From the IMG/VR virus record IMGVR_UViG_3300046750_000365, positions 1-64,000 of that record: 64,000 nucleotides of DNA; one strand, written 5' to 3'. The position numbers and the translations under genes are program-made. Positions 16,669-24,711 of the stretch are shown here, piece by piece. The DNA is from a virus. Position 1 is the first letter of the stretch, and every line of letters begins with the position of its first letter. The notes beneath the pieces were generated by a model that saw only the letters and a list, made by a program, of their open reading frames with translations, did no database searches and was not told where the DNA came from.

Positions 16669-17376
16669 TTGAAAAGACTTCCAGAACAGTTTCAAGAATC
16701 TCGATATCTTACAGACAAATGGTTTAGTGTTTTTACACTAGGCCATGATAATCCTGGTAAAAGAAATTGGTTAGATGACGGAGAAAAAGAACAAGGAATA
16801 GCCAATGGCTATACTGAAGATAGTGTTGAATATTATATTAATGATTGGCGTTATAGAGGTGAAATAGTTCCTGATGAAAACGTTGATGCGGCATTTGGTT
16901 GTAGTTATACATTTGGTTATGGAGTAAACACTTGCTGGCCTCAGTTAATAGACGTAACAAATCTTGGACAGAATGGTGCTAGTAATGATAAAATAGCAAG
17001 GCTAGCTATTTCTTATTGTAAAACATTTAATCCAAAACATATATATGTGATGTGGACTTTTAAAGAAAGACGAGAACATATAGAAGATGACGGCGGTCTT
17101 CATAAGTTTAAAAATTTATCAAAACAAGCAATTAGACAAGAATTAAAATCACCAACGTGGATAAGTTCGTATGCAACATTAATGAATGATAAAGCAGACG
17201 AATATAATTATCAAAAGAACAAACAGTTAGTAGAATATTTTTGTAAAGCTAATAATATAGAATTACATCAATGTACAATAAACACATTATCAAAAGAAGA
17301 ATTCTCTAAAGCTAGAGATGATGATCATCCTGGTGAAGAATGGCATACCAATATGGCTGGTATACTATGCCAGTAG
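16669..17376 (+). CDS. SGNH-hydrolase-like protein
   Basis: A 235-residue protein that appears to start with TTG directly after the preceding stop; no other start fits better. AAFGCSYTFGYGV is the GxSxxxG-type nucleophile block of SGNH hydrolases, GQNGASNDKIA the block with the oxyanion-hole Asn, and DDHPGEEWH near the end the catalytic D-x-x-H. Such enzymes remove or transfer acyl groups on lipids or glycans. It overlaps the next gene by 10 nt. It is one of four SGNH-like genes in the window. Confidence 0.6.
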   Translation: MKRLPEQFQESRYLTDKWFSVFTLGHDNPGKRNWLDDGEKEQGIANGYTEDSVEYYINDWRYRGEIVPDENVDAAFGCSYTFGYGVNTCWPQLIDVTNLGQNGASNDKIARLAISYCKTFNPKHIYVMWTFKERREHIEDDGGLHKFKNLSKQAIRQELKSPTWISSYATLMNDKADEYNYQKNKQLVEYFCKANNIELHQCTINTLSKEEFSKARDDDHPGEEWHTNMAGILCQ

Positions 17377-18215
17377 ACCCACGATATTACCCAGGTTTAA
17401 AAGATCTTGCACAAGACTATATGTTACAACATTGGATAAACGATCACGAGCGTAAGGGCGGTTATCTTGCGTCTAGTTACGTCAATTGGGATATACTACA
17501 TAACCCTATGTACGAAATTGTTAGGATGTTAGAATATTTTAGAAGTTTACCATTTGAACAAATCTTAGAATTCCACGAATCCGAAGTAACAAATAATGAT
17601 ATGCAAGATAGAGATGTTATGGAAGATGTTAGTAAAATATTTTATCTTACTGAATGTATACAATACGAAGAATTAAGATTCTATCCACAAATTATACACG
17701 AACCTTGGTTTAATAGATATAGAGTACATCCAGGTAGTGGAAGACTTATTGCATTATGGTTATGTGGATTTGAAAGTATTAAATGTATATATACTCATTT
17801 CGATGAACCTGCATTTATTCCACCAGGTGAATGTTTTAAAATAACAACCAAGTACGAAGCATATAAAGAGTTTCAAATGTGGAGTACAGGTGTTCCAATT
17901 AAACTAGGAATAGAAACATATTCAGCGTTTCCAAAAACTGAAAATGATTGTATAAGAACACATCATTACGATCACGAATGGCAATGGAAACATATCAATA
18001 CAGATACTGATTGGAAATTTATGAGATTCAGTGAAGGTGATGAATTTTTAGACCACAAGTCTTCTTGGAGAAGTTATGTTATTGATGCTTGGGAAGATTT
18101 AAGAAATGATCATATCCAAATTGGATCGTGTCAATTTAACTTTGAAAAAGATAAAGTTGTTGATGTTATTAGAAATTTAGGTAGCCGATCAACACGTCAT
18201 GTTTTAACTGCATAA
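17367..18215 (+). CDS. Unrecognised protein with ParB/sulfiredoxin-like signature
   Basis: A 282-residue protein from the ATG at 17367; an earlier in-frame ATG at 17340 would lengthen the overlap with the SGNH gene. The stretch YRVHPGSGRLIALWLCG resembles the D-G-x-H-R-x-x-A-x-x-x-G segment of ParB/Srx-like folds, also visible in the gene at 32538. Otherwise it is aromatic-rich and mixed alpha/beta. Its 3' end overlaps the convergent gene at 18169 by 47 nt. Function unknown. Confidence 0.5.
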   Translation: MPVDPRYYPGLKDLAQDYMLQHWINDHERKGGYLASSYVNWDILHNPMYEIVRMLEYFRSLPFEQILEFHESEVTNNDMQDRDVMEDVSKIFYLTECIQYEELRFYPQIIHEPWFNRYRVHPGSGRLIALWLCGFESIKCIYTHFDEPAFIPPGECFKITTKYEAYKEFQMWSTGVPIKLGIETYSAFPKTENDCIRTHHYDHEWQWKHINTDTDWKFMRFSEGDEFLDHKSSWRSYVIDAWEDLRNDHIQIGSCQFNFEKDKVVDVIRNLGSRSTRHVLTA

Positions 18216-18873
18216 GCGGATCTTTAGCACCCCAATTATATCCTTCTAAATGTTTAATATATCTATCTAGTCCAGTTTCTGGTTCTGGATCTAATAAAAA
18301 TTCTTTAAAGAAATGACCAGGACTTGCAACATGAACATCCATGTGATGATCATGAAATGCTTTATGTGCTAATCTTGATTCTAGTTTAATTTGTTCTATT
18401 GCATTTTCTTGTGTTTTGTAAAACTCTTTATAATGTGGATATGGAGTATCAATTCCACCTACACTAGTCCAACCTTGTACACACATTTCAGGAGGCCTGG
18501 ATACAGTAACAAACTTTGCTTCTGGAAAGTTTTCAATCATCCAATCCCAATTATAAATGAATTGATGACAACGTACAATGTAAGTTTTTTCTTCATCCCA
18601 TTCTGCCCATGCTTGTTTAATTTCATCAAAAACTTCTTGTCTTGTAAGTGTATTAATTTTATGAAATTGCTTTCCAAGTTCATTTCCTGGTCCAAAGTAA
18701 ACACCCGTGTGTCTTACTCCACCATAGATGGCATCGTGTACCATTAATCTTTCTTCTGTTCTATCTGTAATACTTACATTAAGAAATGGTGATTCACTTA
18801 ACACCCAACTAACCGCACTCCATTTACTACCAGGTGCACCAGTTATAAAAATTACGTTACTGAAGTCTATCAT
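18169..18873 (-). CDS. Sulfotransferase-like protein
   Basis: A 234-residue protein. The N-terminal strand and loop NVIFITGAPGSKWSAVSWVL fit the 5'-phosphosulfate loop of sulfotransferases, and FPEAKFVTVSRPP fits the 3'-phosphate strand with its Arg. PAPS is the usual donor; the acceptor cannot be inferred. It is the last gene of a five-gene minus-strand operon, overlaps the preceding one by 17 nt and runs 47 nt into the convergent plus-strand gene. A plain P-loop kinase is less likely, because the loop lacks GxGK(S/T). Confidence 0.55.
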   Translation of the reverse strand: MIDFSNVIFITGAPGSKWSAVSWVLSESPFLNVSITDRTEERLMVHDAIYGGVRHTGVYFGPGNELGKQFHKINTLTRQEVFDEIKQAWAEWDEEKTYIVRCHQFIYNWDWMIENFPEAKFVTVSRPPEMCVQGWTSVGGIDTPYPHYKEFYKTQENAIEQIKLESRLAHKAFHDHHMDVHVASPGHFFKEFLLDPEPETGLDRYIKHLEGYNWGAKDPLMQLKHDVLIGYLNF

Positions 18874-19612
18874 CTAAATACCTTTTTATTTCTTTATAAT
18901 TAAACTTTGTTGTAGTGTTAAACACTCTAGGATCGTCTATTGCTTTCCTAAAAATACTATTTGAAAACATCTTAGCATATATTTCTTTTTTAAGTTTTTC
19001 TTCTAATGCTTCTGAATAGAATTTTTTCTTACGTTCAAATGCCCATATGTCTGCTACAGTTAAATCATTCTTTCTTGAATGTAATATTTTTAAAAATTGT
19101 AAATATTCATTATCTTCTGGCACTACACCATAATGCTTTACATACCCAGGAAACTTTGCAGTAGTCTGCATGTAACGATCTGTTATAGTTTTTGGATCAT
19201 GTATAATATTAAAAACAATACTGTTAGGAAAGTATTCTAATATCTTATTAGGCATACTATGTGTACAATATAACACACGCTTACCATCATTGATAATATC
19301 TTCTCCACCATTCTCTTTAAATAATTGATCAAACAATTTATAATATTGTTTCTCATTAGGAAGATACTTTTCTACATAATCATGTGTTGGCGGCAATTTA
19401 CCTTTTGGTGTTATACGATCAAAATGGTATCTACTTGTTTTACGTTGTCCACTATAATCATTTACTTTGCCAACATTCCATGGATTAATTCCATTTTCTT
19501 CACAGCTATACCAATGCATACATGGCATGGTAGCTAATACTCTTGCTAGTCTATGTCCACTTGCTCCTGGTTCAAAGCTAACAAATACATGTTTGTTTTC
19601 TAGCTTACGCAT
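18857..19612 (-). CDS. Second sulfotransferase-like protein
   Basis: A 251-residue protein with HVFVSFEPGASGHRLARVLA at the N-terminus, a phosphosulfate-loop-like element, and YFPNSIVFNIIHDPKTI in the position of the 3'-phosphate-binding strand. It is distinct from the neighbouring paralogue, so the two may act on different groups. It overlaps the upstream adenylation gene by 8 nt and the downstream gene by 17 nt. Substrate unknown. Confidence 0.5.
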   Translation of the reverse strand: MRKLENKHVFVSFEPGASGHRLARVLATMPCMHWYSCEENGINPWNVGKVNDYSGQRKTSRYHFDRITPKGKLPPTHDYVEKYLPNEKQYYKLFDQLFKENGGEDIINDGKRVLYCTHSMPNKILEYFPNSIVFNIIHDPKTITDRYMQTTAKFPGYVKHYGVVPEDNEYLQFLKILHSRKNDLTVADIWAFERKKKFYSEALEEKLKKEIYAKMFSNSIFRKAIDDPRVFNTTTKFNYKEIKRYLDDRLQ

Positions 19613-20282
19613 TTTTTCTCCCTAGGTACCAGTAAATATCATCCTTGTATTCTACTAAGTCGCCTGTTGCAAACCAATCATCATATACACAAATATATCC
19701 TTTGACATATAACTCTCCATCTACAATTTTAGTTTCACAATAGGTTGTATCTCCCATAATACTTTCTGTATGATCTACAACATCACCTTTGTTAAATGTT
19801 TTGTTAATAGCAACTGGTCCTACTTCACTCATGCCCCAATTGGCAATAAACGTAGCACCTTGTGCTATAAATGCTTTAATAATACTACTATGCACTCTAT
19901 CACTTCCACACATAATTGTTATGCCAGTTAAATCAAGTTTACTAAATGTTTTAGTAGCCATAACAGCTCTAGCCATATTAGGTGTTAGGTGCGAATGTGT
20001 ATAGTCCATAATTTTTTTAACCCAAGTAAATGCATTAAATGGTTCTATATATACGTCTGCATCAACTGCTATAGCTGGTATTGTTTGTGCAAATAATCCA
20101 CCTGCGTGATCTAATGTACATACTGTATATACTTTACTAAACTTATTTAACTTCTGACATTTTACTGCGGCTCTATTTGCAAAGTATATCTTTTCAGCAC
20201 TTTGCCAAATTGGTTTACTTGGACCAGTAGTTCCGCTAGTATTAATTGTTGTGCCATCATTTATTATTTTTATTAAGTTCAT
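19605..20282 (-). CDS. Minimal AMP-binding (adenylate-forming) enzyme
   Basis: A 225-residue protein holding the core motifs of the acyl-CoA synthetase/adenylation superfamily: the P-loop TSGTTGPSKP (15-24), the A5-like NWGMSEVGP (148-156), and TGDL then YLGRKNA at the end (206-225). Normal members have about 500 residues. Here the N-terminal subdomain and the whole C-terminal domain with the catalytic Lys are absent, and the protein ends where the hinge would start. It could adenylate a small acid with a partner protein or be a degenerate acyl-AMP ligase. It sits in an operon with GNAT-like and sulfotransferase-like genes. Confidence 0.75.
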   Translation of the reverse strand: MNLIKIINDGTTINTSGTTGPSKPIWQSAEKIYFANRAAVKCQKLNKFSKVYTVCTLDHAGGLFAQTIPAIAVDADVYIEPFNAFTWVKKIMDYTHSHLTPNMARAVMATKTFSKLDLTGITIMCGSDRVHSSIIKAFIAQGATFIANWGMSEVGPVAINKTFNKGDVVDHTESIMGDTTYCETKIVDGELYVKGYICVYDDWFATGDLVEYKDDIYWYLGRKNA

Positions 20283-20547
20283 CTTTTAATTTCTTCCAGT
20301 CTGGATGTTGAGGCAAAAACTTGTGTAATCCTATTGCTTGATTAATTACCATTTCTAATAATTTAAAATTAAATAATGGAGGAAATATTGCATGTATGAT
20401 ACTAGCAATACACATAAACAACTGTTTACCTGCTTCTCTAAAACCTATGTACATGTGCTTAAAGTAAAGCACAATAGCATTATCACGTTTTGTTCCATTT
20501 AGATATTCTGCTACTCTTAAATGTTTCCAATCAAACCAATGTTTCAT
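20257..20547 (-). CDS. DUF6356-like small protein
   Basis: A 96-residue protein. YFKHMYIGFREAGKQLF and then IIHAIFPPLFNF follow the pattern of DUF6356, small bacterial proteins with H-x-x-x-Y/F-x-E-H-like and (V/I)HA(L/I)xPxLF elements and one hydrophobic helix. The function of the family is not known to me. It overlaps the GNAT-like gene upstream by 17 nt and the adenylation gene downstream by 26 nt, which suggests coupled expression and perhaps joint action. Confidence 0.5.
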   Translation of the reverse strand: MKHWFDWKHLRVAEYLNGTKRDNAIVLYFKHMYIGFREAGKQLFMCIASIIHAIFPPLFNFKLLEMVINQAIGLHKFLPQHPDWKKLKDELNKNNK

Positions 20548-21043
20548 AATATTTTTCTAAGTTTAATTTCCATACTGATTGTTTTGTTCCGTATATTTCT
20601 TCTTCAGTATAAAAACTTACTATTCCTTGTTTAGCTAACAGATGAAATAATCTATCTGTTCTATTCATTTTTCCACTTGCATCATTCTCAACATTTGTTG
20701 TAATATATGCAGGCTGTTCTTCTGAACTTTGAGCCCATTTTATTTGCTCAGGTAATATCCATTTCCATGGAATACTAGTCATATGATTTTTACTTAATCC
20801 AGTCTGTGCAGGCATTGTTTGTACTCCCCTGAACAACATTCTATGACCATCATGAAACTTATGACAACCCGCCATTGATACAATTACATCATTGTGATAA
20901 GCCGCCCACCATTCGCCGTTGTGCTTCTTACACCAATCATATTTCATTGCATCTAAATTAGCATTGTTCATATAGCCCATATCTTCGCATATATAACCGA
21001 AGAATTCTATGTCTCTTTTACCTGGATCTTGTTTTACTAGCAT
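20531..21043 (-). CDS. GNAT-like acyltransferase, divergent
   Basis: A 170-residue protein. GEWWAAYHNDVIVSMAGCHK, followed by a strand (RMLFRGVQTMP), has the beta-hairpin layout of GNAT acyltransferases; the acetyl-CoA loop is not clear. The end YGTKQSVWKLNLEKYYETL is a typical final strand and helix. It is the first gene of the five-gene minus operon, with a late-type GATAAATA box 20 nt upstream. A similar domain is encoded at 23112. Confidence 0.4.
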   Translation of the reverse strand: MLVKQDPGKRDIEFFGYICEDMGYMNNANLDAMKYDWCKKHNGEWWAAYHNDVIVSMAGCHKFHDGHRMLFRGVQTMPAQTGLSKNHMTSIPWKWILPEQIKWAQSSEEQPAYITTNVENDASGKMNRTDRLFHLLAKQGIVSFYTEEEIYGTKQSVWKLNLEKYYETLV

Positions 21044-21063
21044 GTTACTATTATATACATACT

Positions 21064-21071
21064 TATTTATC
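21064..21071 (-). promoter_or_regulatory. Late-promoter-like box (minus strand)
   Basis: GATAAATA on the minus strand, in context CAGATAAATAAGT, 20 bases before the ATG at 21043. It is the same extended box as at 162 and 36755. It would drive the five-gene operon down to 18169. Confidence 0.5.
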
Positions 21072-21084
21072 TGTCAAGATCTGA

Positions 21085-21116
21085 TTGACATAATGTCATA
21101 AATAATGTAATATAAT
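21085..21116 (+). promoter_or_regulatory. Sigma70-like promoter for 21150 onward
   Basis: -35 TTGACA (21085-21090). The -10 is TAATAT (21108-21113, spacer 17) or TATAAT (21111-21116, spacer 20). TGACATAATGTCA (21086-21098) is a perfect 13-bp palindrome overlapping the -35. It is divergent from the late box at 21064. Confidence 0.6.
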
Positions 21117-21149
21117 AGAAATACATCAGAAGATGTGAGGAGAAAACAA

Positions 21150-21422
21150 ATGGCTTTTAGAAAAACTGCAGATCTAGTCACTAACAATTCAAATACTTAT
21201 GCAAACATTGAAGAATGGATTGCAGAACATGGTAGATGCGGATTGTATAATGATCAGTATATTACTGCTGGAACTATGGACGTGAATGAAGCTGGTAACG
21301 GTGTACGTATTGTTTTAACTTATATTGACGAAGCTAACGCTACTGCTCACAGAGAAGCGTTTGCATCAGAAATAGAAGATAGAAACTATACTTCAACTGT
21401 TATTTCAGAAGAAACTATCTAA
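21150..21422 (+). CDS. Small unrecognised phage protein
   Basis: A 90-residue protein from the ATG at 21150, preceded by GAGGAGAAAA; the in-frame start at 21135 lies before this ribosome site. It appears to be beta-rich in the middle (NGVRIVLTYIDEA) and ends in a Thr/Ser-rich segment. No motif or membrane segment. It is the first gene behind a sigma70-like promoter and is followed after 23 nt by the desaturase gene, so the two may be co-transcribed. Confidence 0.6.
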   Translation: MAFRKTADLVTNNSNTYANIEEWIAEHGRCGLYNDQYITAGTMDVNEAGNGVRIVLTYIDEANATAHREAFASEIEDRNYTSTVISEETI

Positions 21423-21445
21423 CAACTAATTTATAAAGGTAAAGC

Positions 21446-22168
21446 ATGAAGAAGATATCAACAACACATAAACTTCTTTCAATACATGCAATCTGCCACT
21501 TAATGCTCATACCAGCATTTATATATGGTGAACTTTGGATGCTAATCTTAAGTTTCATTTGGTGGCAATTTATTGCCGCTTCAGCAATCAGTGCAGGGTA
21601 TCATAGATACTTTAGTCATGGATCGTTTGAAGCACCAAATTGGTATAGATATTATGTACAGGTACTAGGAATGTTCGCAAATCCTGGTCCTGTATTAACA
21701 TGGGCTAGCACACATAGAATGCACCATGCTTATACTGACACTAACAAAGACCCACATAGTCCAACACTTAAAGGTTTCTTTAAGGTATATACTAGTCAAT
21801 GGGGCAACGATGTTACTATAGAAAGAAAAATGATTAAAGGATTAATTACTCCGGATACAAAATTCTTCCATGATAACTATTTTTTACTAATAACACTAAT
21901 AGCAATATTATTGTTGTTCATAAATCCTATGTTATTTTTATTTGGATTTTGTATGCCAGTAGTATTTGCATTCCATGGATATGGACTTGTAAATTTAATC
22001 CCACACACAGAAAATGGTAACCCTAAAAATAGTTGGGTTGCAAATATATTAACCGCTGGAGAAGGATGGCATAAAAACCATCACGAAGATTCTAGAAACT
22101 GGCGTATCGGCAAGACACTGTGGCAATGGGACCCAGGTGCTTGGTTTATTAAATTAATAAAGAGGTAA
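21446..22168 (+). CDS. Fatty-acid desaturase (acyl-CoA delta-9 type)
   Basis: A 240-residue membrane enzyme with the three histidine boxes of the family: HRYFSH, HRMHH and HKNHH, which bind the di-iron centre, and four to five hydrophobic segments between them. The first box is in SAGYHRYFSHGSFEAP, typical of delta-9 desaturases acting on acyl-CoA or lipids. It would alter membrane fluidity during infection and needs iron plus an electron donor. A ferredoxin is encoded at 26441, but pairing them is inference. The gene ends 2 nt before the next start. Confidence 0.9.
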   Translation: MKKISTTHKLLSIHAICHLMLIPAFIYGELWMLILSFIWWQFIAASAISAGYHRYFSHGSFEAPNWYRYYVQVLGMFANPGPVLTWASTHRMHHAYTDTNKDPHSPTLKGFFKVYTSQWGNDVTIERKMIKGLITPDTKFFHDNYFLLITLIAILLLFINPMLFLFGFCMPVVFAFHGYGLVNLIPHTENGNPKNSWVANILTAGEGWHKNHHEDSRNWRIGKTLWQWDPGAWFIKLIKR

Positions 22169-22170
22169 AA

Positions 22171-23112
22171 ATGTTTAAACCCGTAGAATACAATTTGGAT
22201 ATGAGAGATCCAAATAACTGGCATGAAGTATGCCGTAATCAACCAAAAGATGTTATTGCGTATATACCAGGTGCTAATTTACACGAACAAGAATTATTAG
22301 ATGGTGCTACTAGCATTGGAAAACTATATAGTCCAAAGAAAGCAGGATTTGATGTTTACTTTGAACACAAAGATTATCCAGGTATTAGCCGTGTTACAAA
22401 TGAAAAAGACAAAGATGGAAAGTTTGTTGGATTATTTCCTGAAAGCGAATTAGGTTGGCACAACAACGGCAACTGGCGTCATTGGAAACATGTTATTGAA
22501 AGTTGTATTGCTTTCTATTGTGTTCGTCCAGGTGAACAAGTTGTTACAAGTTATCTAAACAGCAAGCAAGCATACGAAGACTTACCACAAGAGCTAAAAG
22601 ATACTGCTGATAATTTTGAATATTGGGCACAGTTTGATAAAGACAATAGCATATACCAATTTGATGACGACAGTTTAAACAAAGGCATGGATGAATTACT
22701 TGCTATATTTGAAGGTAATTTAAAAAGCACAGGACGTAAAGGTAAAAACGAACTTAATCCTGTACGTGGTAGTTGGAAACCATTAATTGTACAACATCCA
22801 TTTAGAACAATACCAGGCTGGTGGGATCAGGACAATAGTCCTAAAGCAATTTATACAGGACACTTTGGTGTAATGCGTAAATTACGTAATAAAGAAACTG
22901 GTGAAGAAATTACATTGCAAGAAGCAAAACCATTATTGGATGCATTGCATAAACATCTATTTCAACCACAGTATATGTACCATCATCATTGGAAAGAAGG
23001 TGACTTAATTATTAACGATCAGTTTATGAGTTACCATGCACGTAATGCAGTCAAAGGTGATAGATTACTTTATCGTATTGCGTTTAATTATAAATTTCTT
23101 AAAGAAGAATAA
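22171..23112 (+). CDS. TauD/TfdA-like dioxygenase with altered iron site
   Basis: A 313-residue protein with the TauD fold: ELGWHNNGNWRHW in the iron-site region, a long insert, and DQFMSYHARNAVKGDRLL followed by YRIAF carrying the distal His (H289) and the 2-oxoglutarate Arg. The usual H-x-D facial pair reads H97-N-N99, so the carboxylate ligand is replaced by Asn. It may be inactive, bind iron differently, or use another acid. A normal relative (HQD) is encoded at 23656 in the same overlapping operon. Confidence 0.7.
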   Translation: MFKPVEYNLDMRDPNNWHEVCRNQPKDVIAYIPGANLHEQELLDGATSIGKLYSPKKAGFDVYFEHKDYPGISRVTNEKDKDGKFVGLFPESELGWHNNGNWRHWKHVIESCIAFYCVRPGEQVVTSYLNSKQAYEDLPQELKDTADNFEYWAQFDKDNSIYQFDDDSLNKGMDELLAIFEGNLKSTGRKGKNELNPVRGSWKPLIVQHPFRTIPGWWDQDNSPKAIYTGHFGVMRKLRNKETGEEITLQEAKPLLDALHKHLFQPQYMYHHHWKEGDLIINDQFMSYHARNAVKGDRLLYRIAFNYKFLKEE

Positions 23113-23675
23113 TGCATACAGAAACTACTGATTGGATCCCTCTAGAACTTATTACATTATTTGAAGAATCATTAAAAGATTCATTGAATAGAATGCCTCA
23201 TAATTATGAGATAGAAAGTTTAAGCAGTGAAGAAAATTTATGTTACAGTGTAACATGGGATGATGAGGGCGATCCAATTGCAGGTAGTGTAGCAAGAACG
23301 AGAGATTTTTATAATAACGGTGTTAGAGTATTAAGTAGATATTATACAAGTAAAAAACTTAATGTAGCACAAAAAGGACTACGTATTCATAAGTACCATG
23401 TAAAAGGGCTAAGTACATTTACCGCAGAACATGCAGATCAACAAGTAGATTATGCAATATCTCAAGGCTTAACCAAACACTTTATAAGTAGAGAACATGG
23501 AAATTTTAAAGTGATGCGTAATCTACATAAAGGATTAAATTATAATTGTAAGTACAAAGATTGGGTACTAGAAGATTATGAATGGCAAACTGCACCATGT
23601 GATGGTGACGAATGCTGGCAACATATAATATGGAGAGGAGAGAATCCGTTAACAAATGACTATAGAAAAATATAA
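23112..23675 (+). CDS. GNAT-like protein of unknown substrate
   Basis: A 187-residue protein. LCYSVTWDDEGDPIAGSVAR followed by an FYNNGVRVLSRYY strand matches the beta-hairpin region of GNAT-fold enzymes, and the family resemblance to the protein at 20531 supports this. A classical acetyl-CoA P-loop (Q/RxxGxG/A) is not evident. It lies between two TauD-like genes, overlaps the first by one base and the second by 20 nt, and probably acts in the same pathway. Confidence 0.4.
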   Translation: MHTETTDWIPLELITLFEESLKDSLNRMPHNYEIESLSSEENLCYSVTWDDEGDPIAGSVARTRDFYNNGVRVLSRYYTSKKLNVAQKGLRIHKYHVKGLSTFTAEHADQQVDYAISQGLTKHFISREHGNFKVMRNLHKGLNYNCKYKDWVLEDYEWQTAPCDGDECWQHIIWRGENPLTNDYRKI

Positions 23676-24405
23676 ATTCTTACATAACATAAAAGTAGAT
23701 GATATAACTCCTACTTTAGTTAATGATTTTCAAAATGGTGCATATGGTATCATATGTATTGAAGGTGCTGATGAACAAACCATTGACAAGTTTGGTAAAC
23801 TTTTAGATCAAGATATGTATGGTCGTAAAAAAGTTACAATTGGTATTGAAGATGAAAAAGGTGAAAAGCTAAATCATGCAACAGATATGCTTTGGCACCA
23901 AGATAGAGCTTACAGCGATTCAATACATCCATTTGTTGGATTGTATTGTATACGTGCTGACAAGGGATCTAGTCAAACACACTACTTAGATATGCAAGGC
24001 GTATATAAAGATAGCAGTGACAGTTTAAAAGAACAAGCAAAAGGCGTAAAATGCGTCAACAGTATTACGAAGTACATGAGTCAGGAAGAGTATCCTTATA
24101 ATTTTAAAAGTAAGTTACAAGAAAGAGCCTGGAGAAGGTTTAATAGAGCGACACATGATTTAGTATGGGAAGATGATTATGGCCCATATTACTTTTACAG
24201 CGAAGCATATACGGAAACAGAGTTAGAACCGCAATTACAAAAAGAGATATACAAAGAACAACACATGTATTCTCATAATTGGGCTCCAAAACAACTGTTG
24301 GTATATAATAATCACAAAGTATTGCATAAACGAGATGCAACACCAGCAAAAGTAGTTAGGCAACACATTAGATATGCTCTTGACAAAACTACAGAACTAG
24401 TGTAA
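23656..24405 (+). CDS. TauD/TfdA-family 2-oxoglutarate dioxygenase
   Basis: A 249-residue protein with MLWHQDRAYSD (H81-Q-D83, the iron-binding H-x-D). A distal His lies in the NNHKVLHKRDATPAK region, followed by an Arg (HIRYAL) that would hold 2-oxoglutarate. The iron site is complete, so it should hydroxylate, desaturate or cleave a small substrate using O2 and 2-oxoglutarate. It overlaps the GNAT-like gene by 20 nt. Substrate unknown. Confidence 0.75.
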   Translation: MTIEKYKFLHNIKVDDITPTLVNDFQNGAYGIICIEGADEQTIDKFGKLLDQDMYGRKKVTIGIEDEKGEKLNHATDMLWHQDRAYSDSIHPFVGLYCIRADKGSSQTHYLDMQGVYKDSSDSLKEQAKGVKCVNSITKYMSQEEYPYNFKSKLQERAWRRFNRATHDLVWEDDYGPYYFYSEAYTETELEPQLQKEIYKEQHMYSHNWAPKQLLVYNNHKVLHKRDATPAKVVRQHIRYALDKTTELV

Positions 24406-24435
24406 CATGTACTTAAATAACAAATAAAGGATAAT

Positions 24436-24642
24436 ATGACTATAACAGGAAAAGTAAAATGGTTCAATGCTACTAAAGGCTACGGATTCATTACTAGACA
24501 CGATAGCGAAAAAGACGTATTCGTGCATTCATCAGCTATAACAGCATCAGGACTTAACAGTCTTAATGAAGGTGATGAACTTGTTTTTGAAGTTGCTGAA
24601 ACACCTAAAGGTTTATCAGCTATTAACTTAAAAAACGCATAA
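24436..24642 (+). CDS. cspA: Cold-shock protein, CspA family
   Basis: A 68-residue protein, full length for the family. It has RNP1-like [10 protein letters not shown] and RNP2-like DVFVHSSAI with the usual [13 protein letters not shown] start. CspA proteins are single-domain OB folds that melt RNA structure and act as RNA chaperones or antiterminators. AAAGGATAA is the ribosome site. It probably came from a host and could help phage mRNA translation. Confidence 0.95.
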   Translation: MTITGKVKWFNATKGYGFITRHDSEKDVFVHSSAITASGLNSLNEGDELVFEVAETPKGLSAINLKNA

Positions 24643-24648
24643 CATAAA

Positions 24649-24687
24649 TGAGGTCTTAGGCGTCAACCCTCTCAAAACATTCTGCCG
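24649..24687 (+). promoter_or_regulatory. Candidate preQ1-I-like riboswitch upstream of queD
   Basis: In the 69-nt gap before the QueD-like gene: GAGG (24650-24653), a loop TCTTAGGCGTCAAC, CCTC (24668-24671), then an A-rich tail TCAAAACA and TGCC (24683-24686) that can pair with GGCG (24659-24662). This gives an H-type pseudoknot. Short stem, C-rich closing strand and A-rich tail resemble preQ1-I aptamers, and queuosine-pathway context fits. The loop is longer than usual and I could not test it against a model. Confidence 0.35.
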
Positions 24688-24711
24688 CTGATATTATATA
24701 GGAGATAAGAT

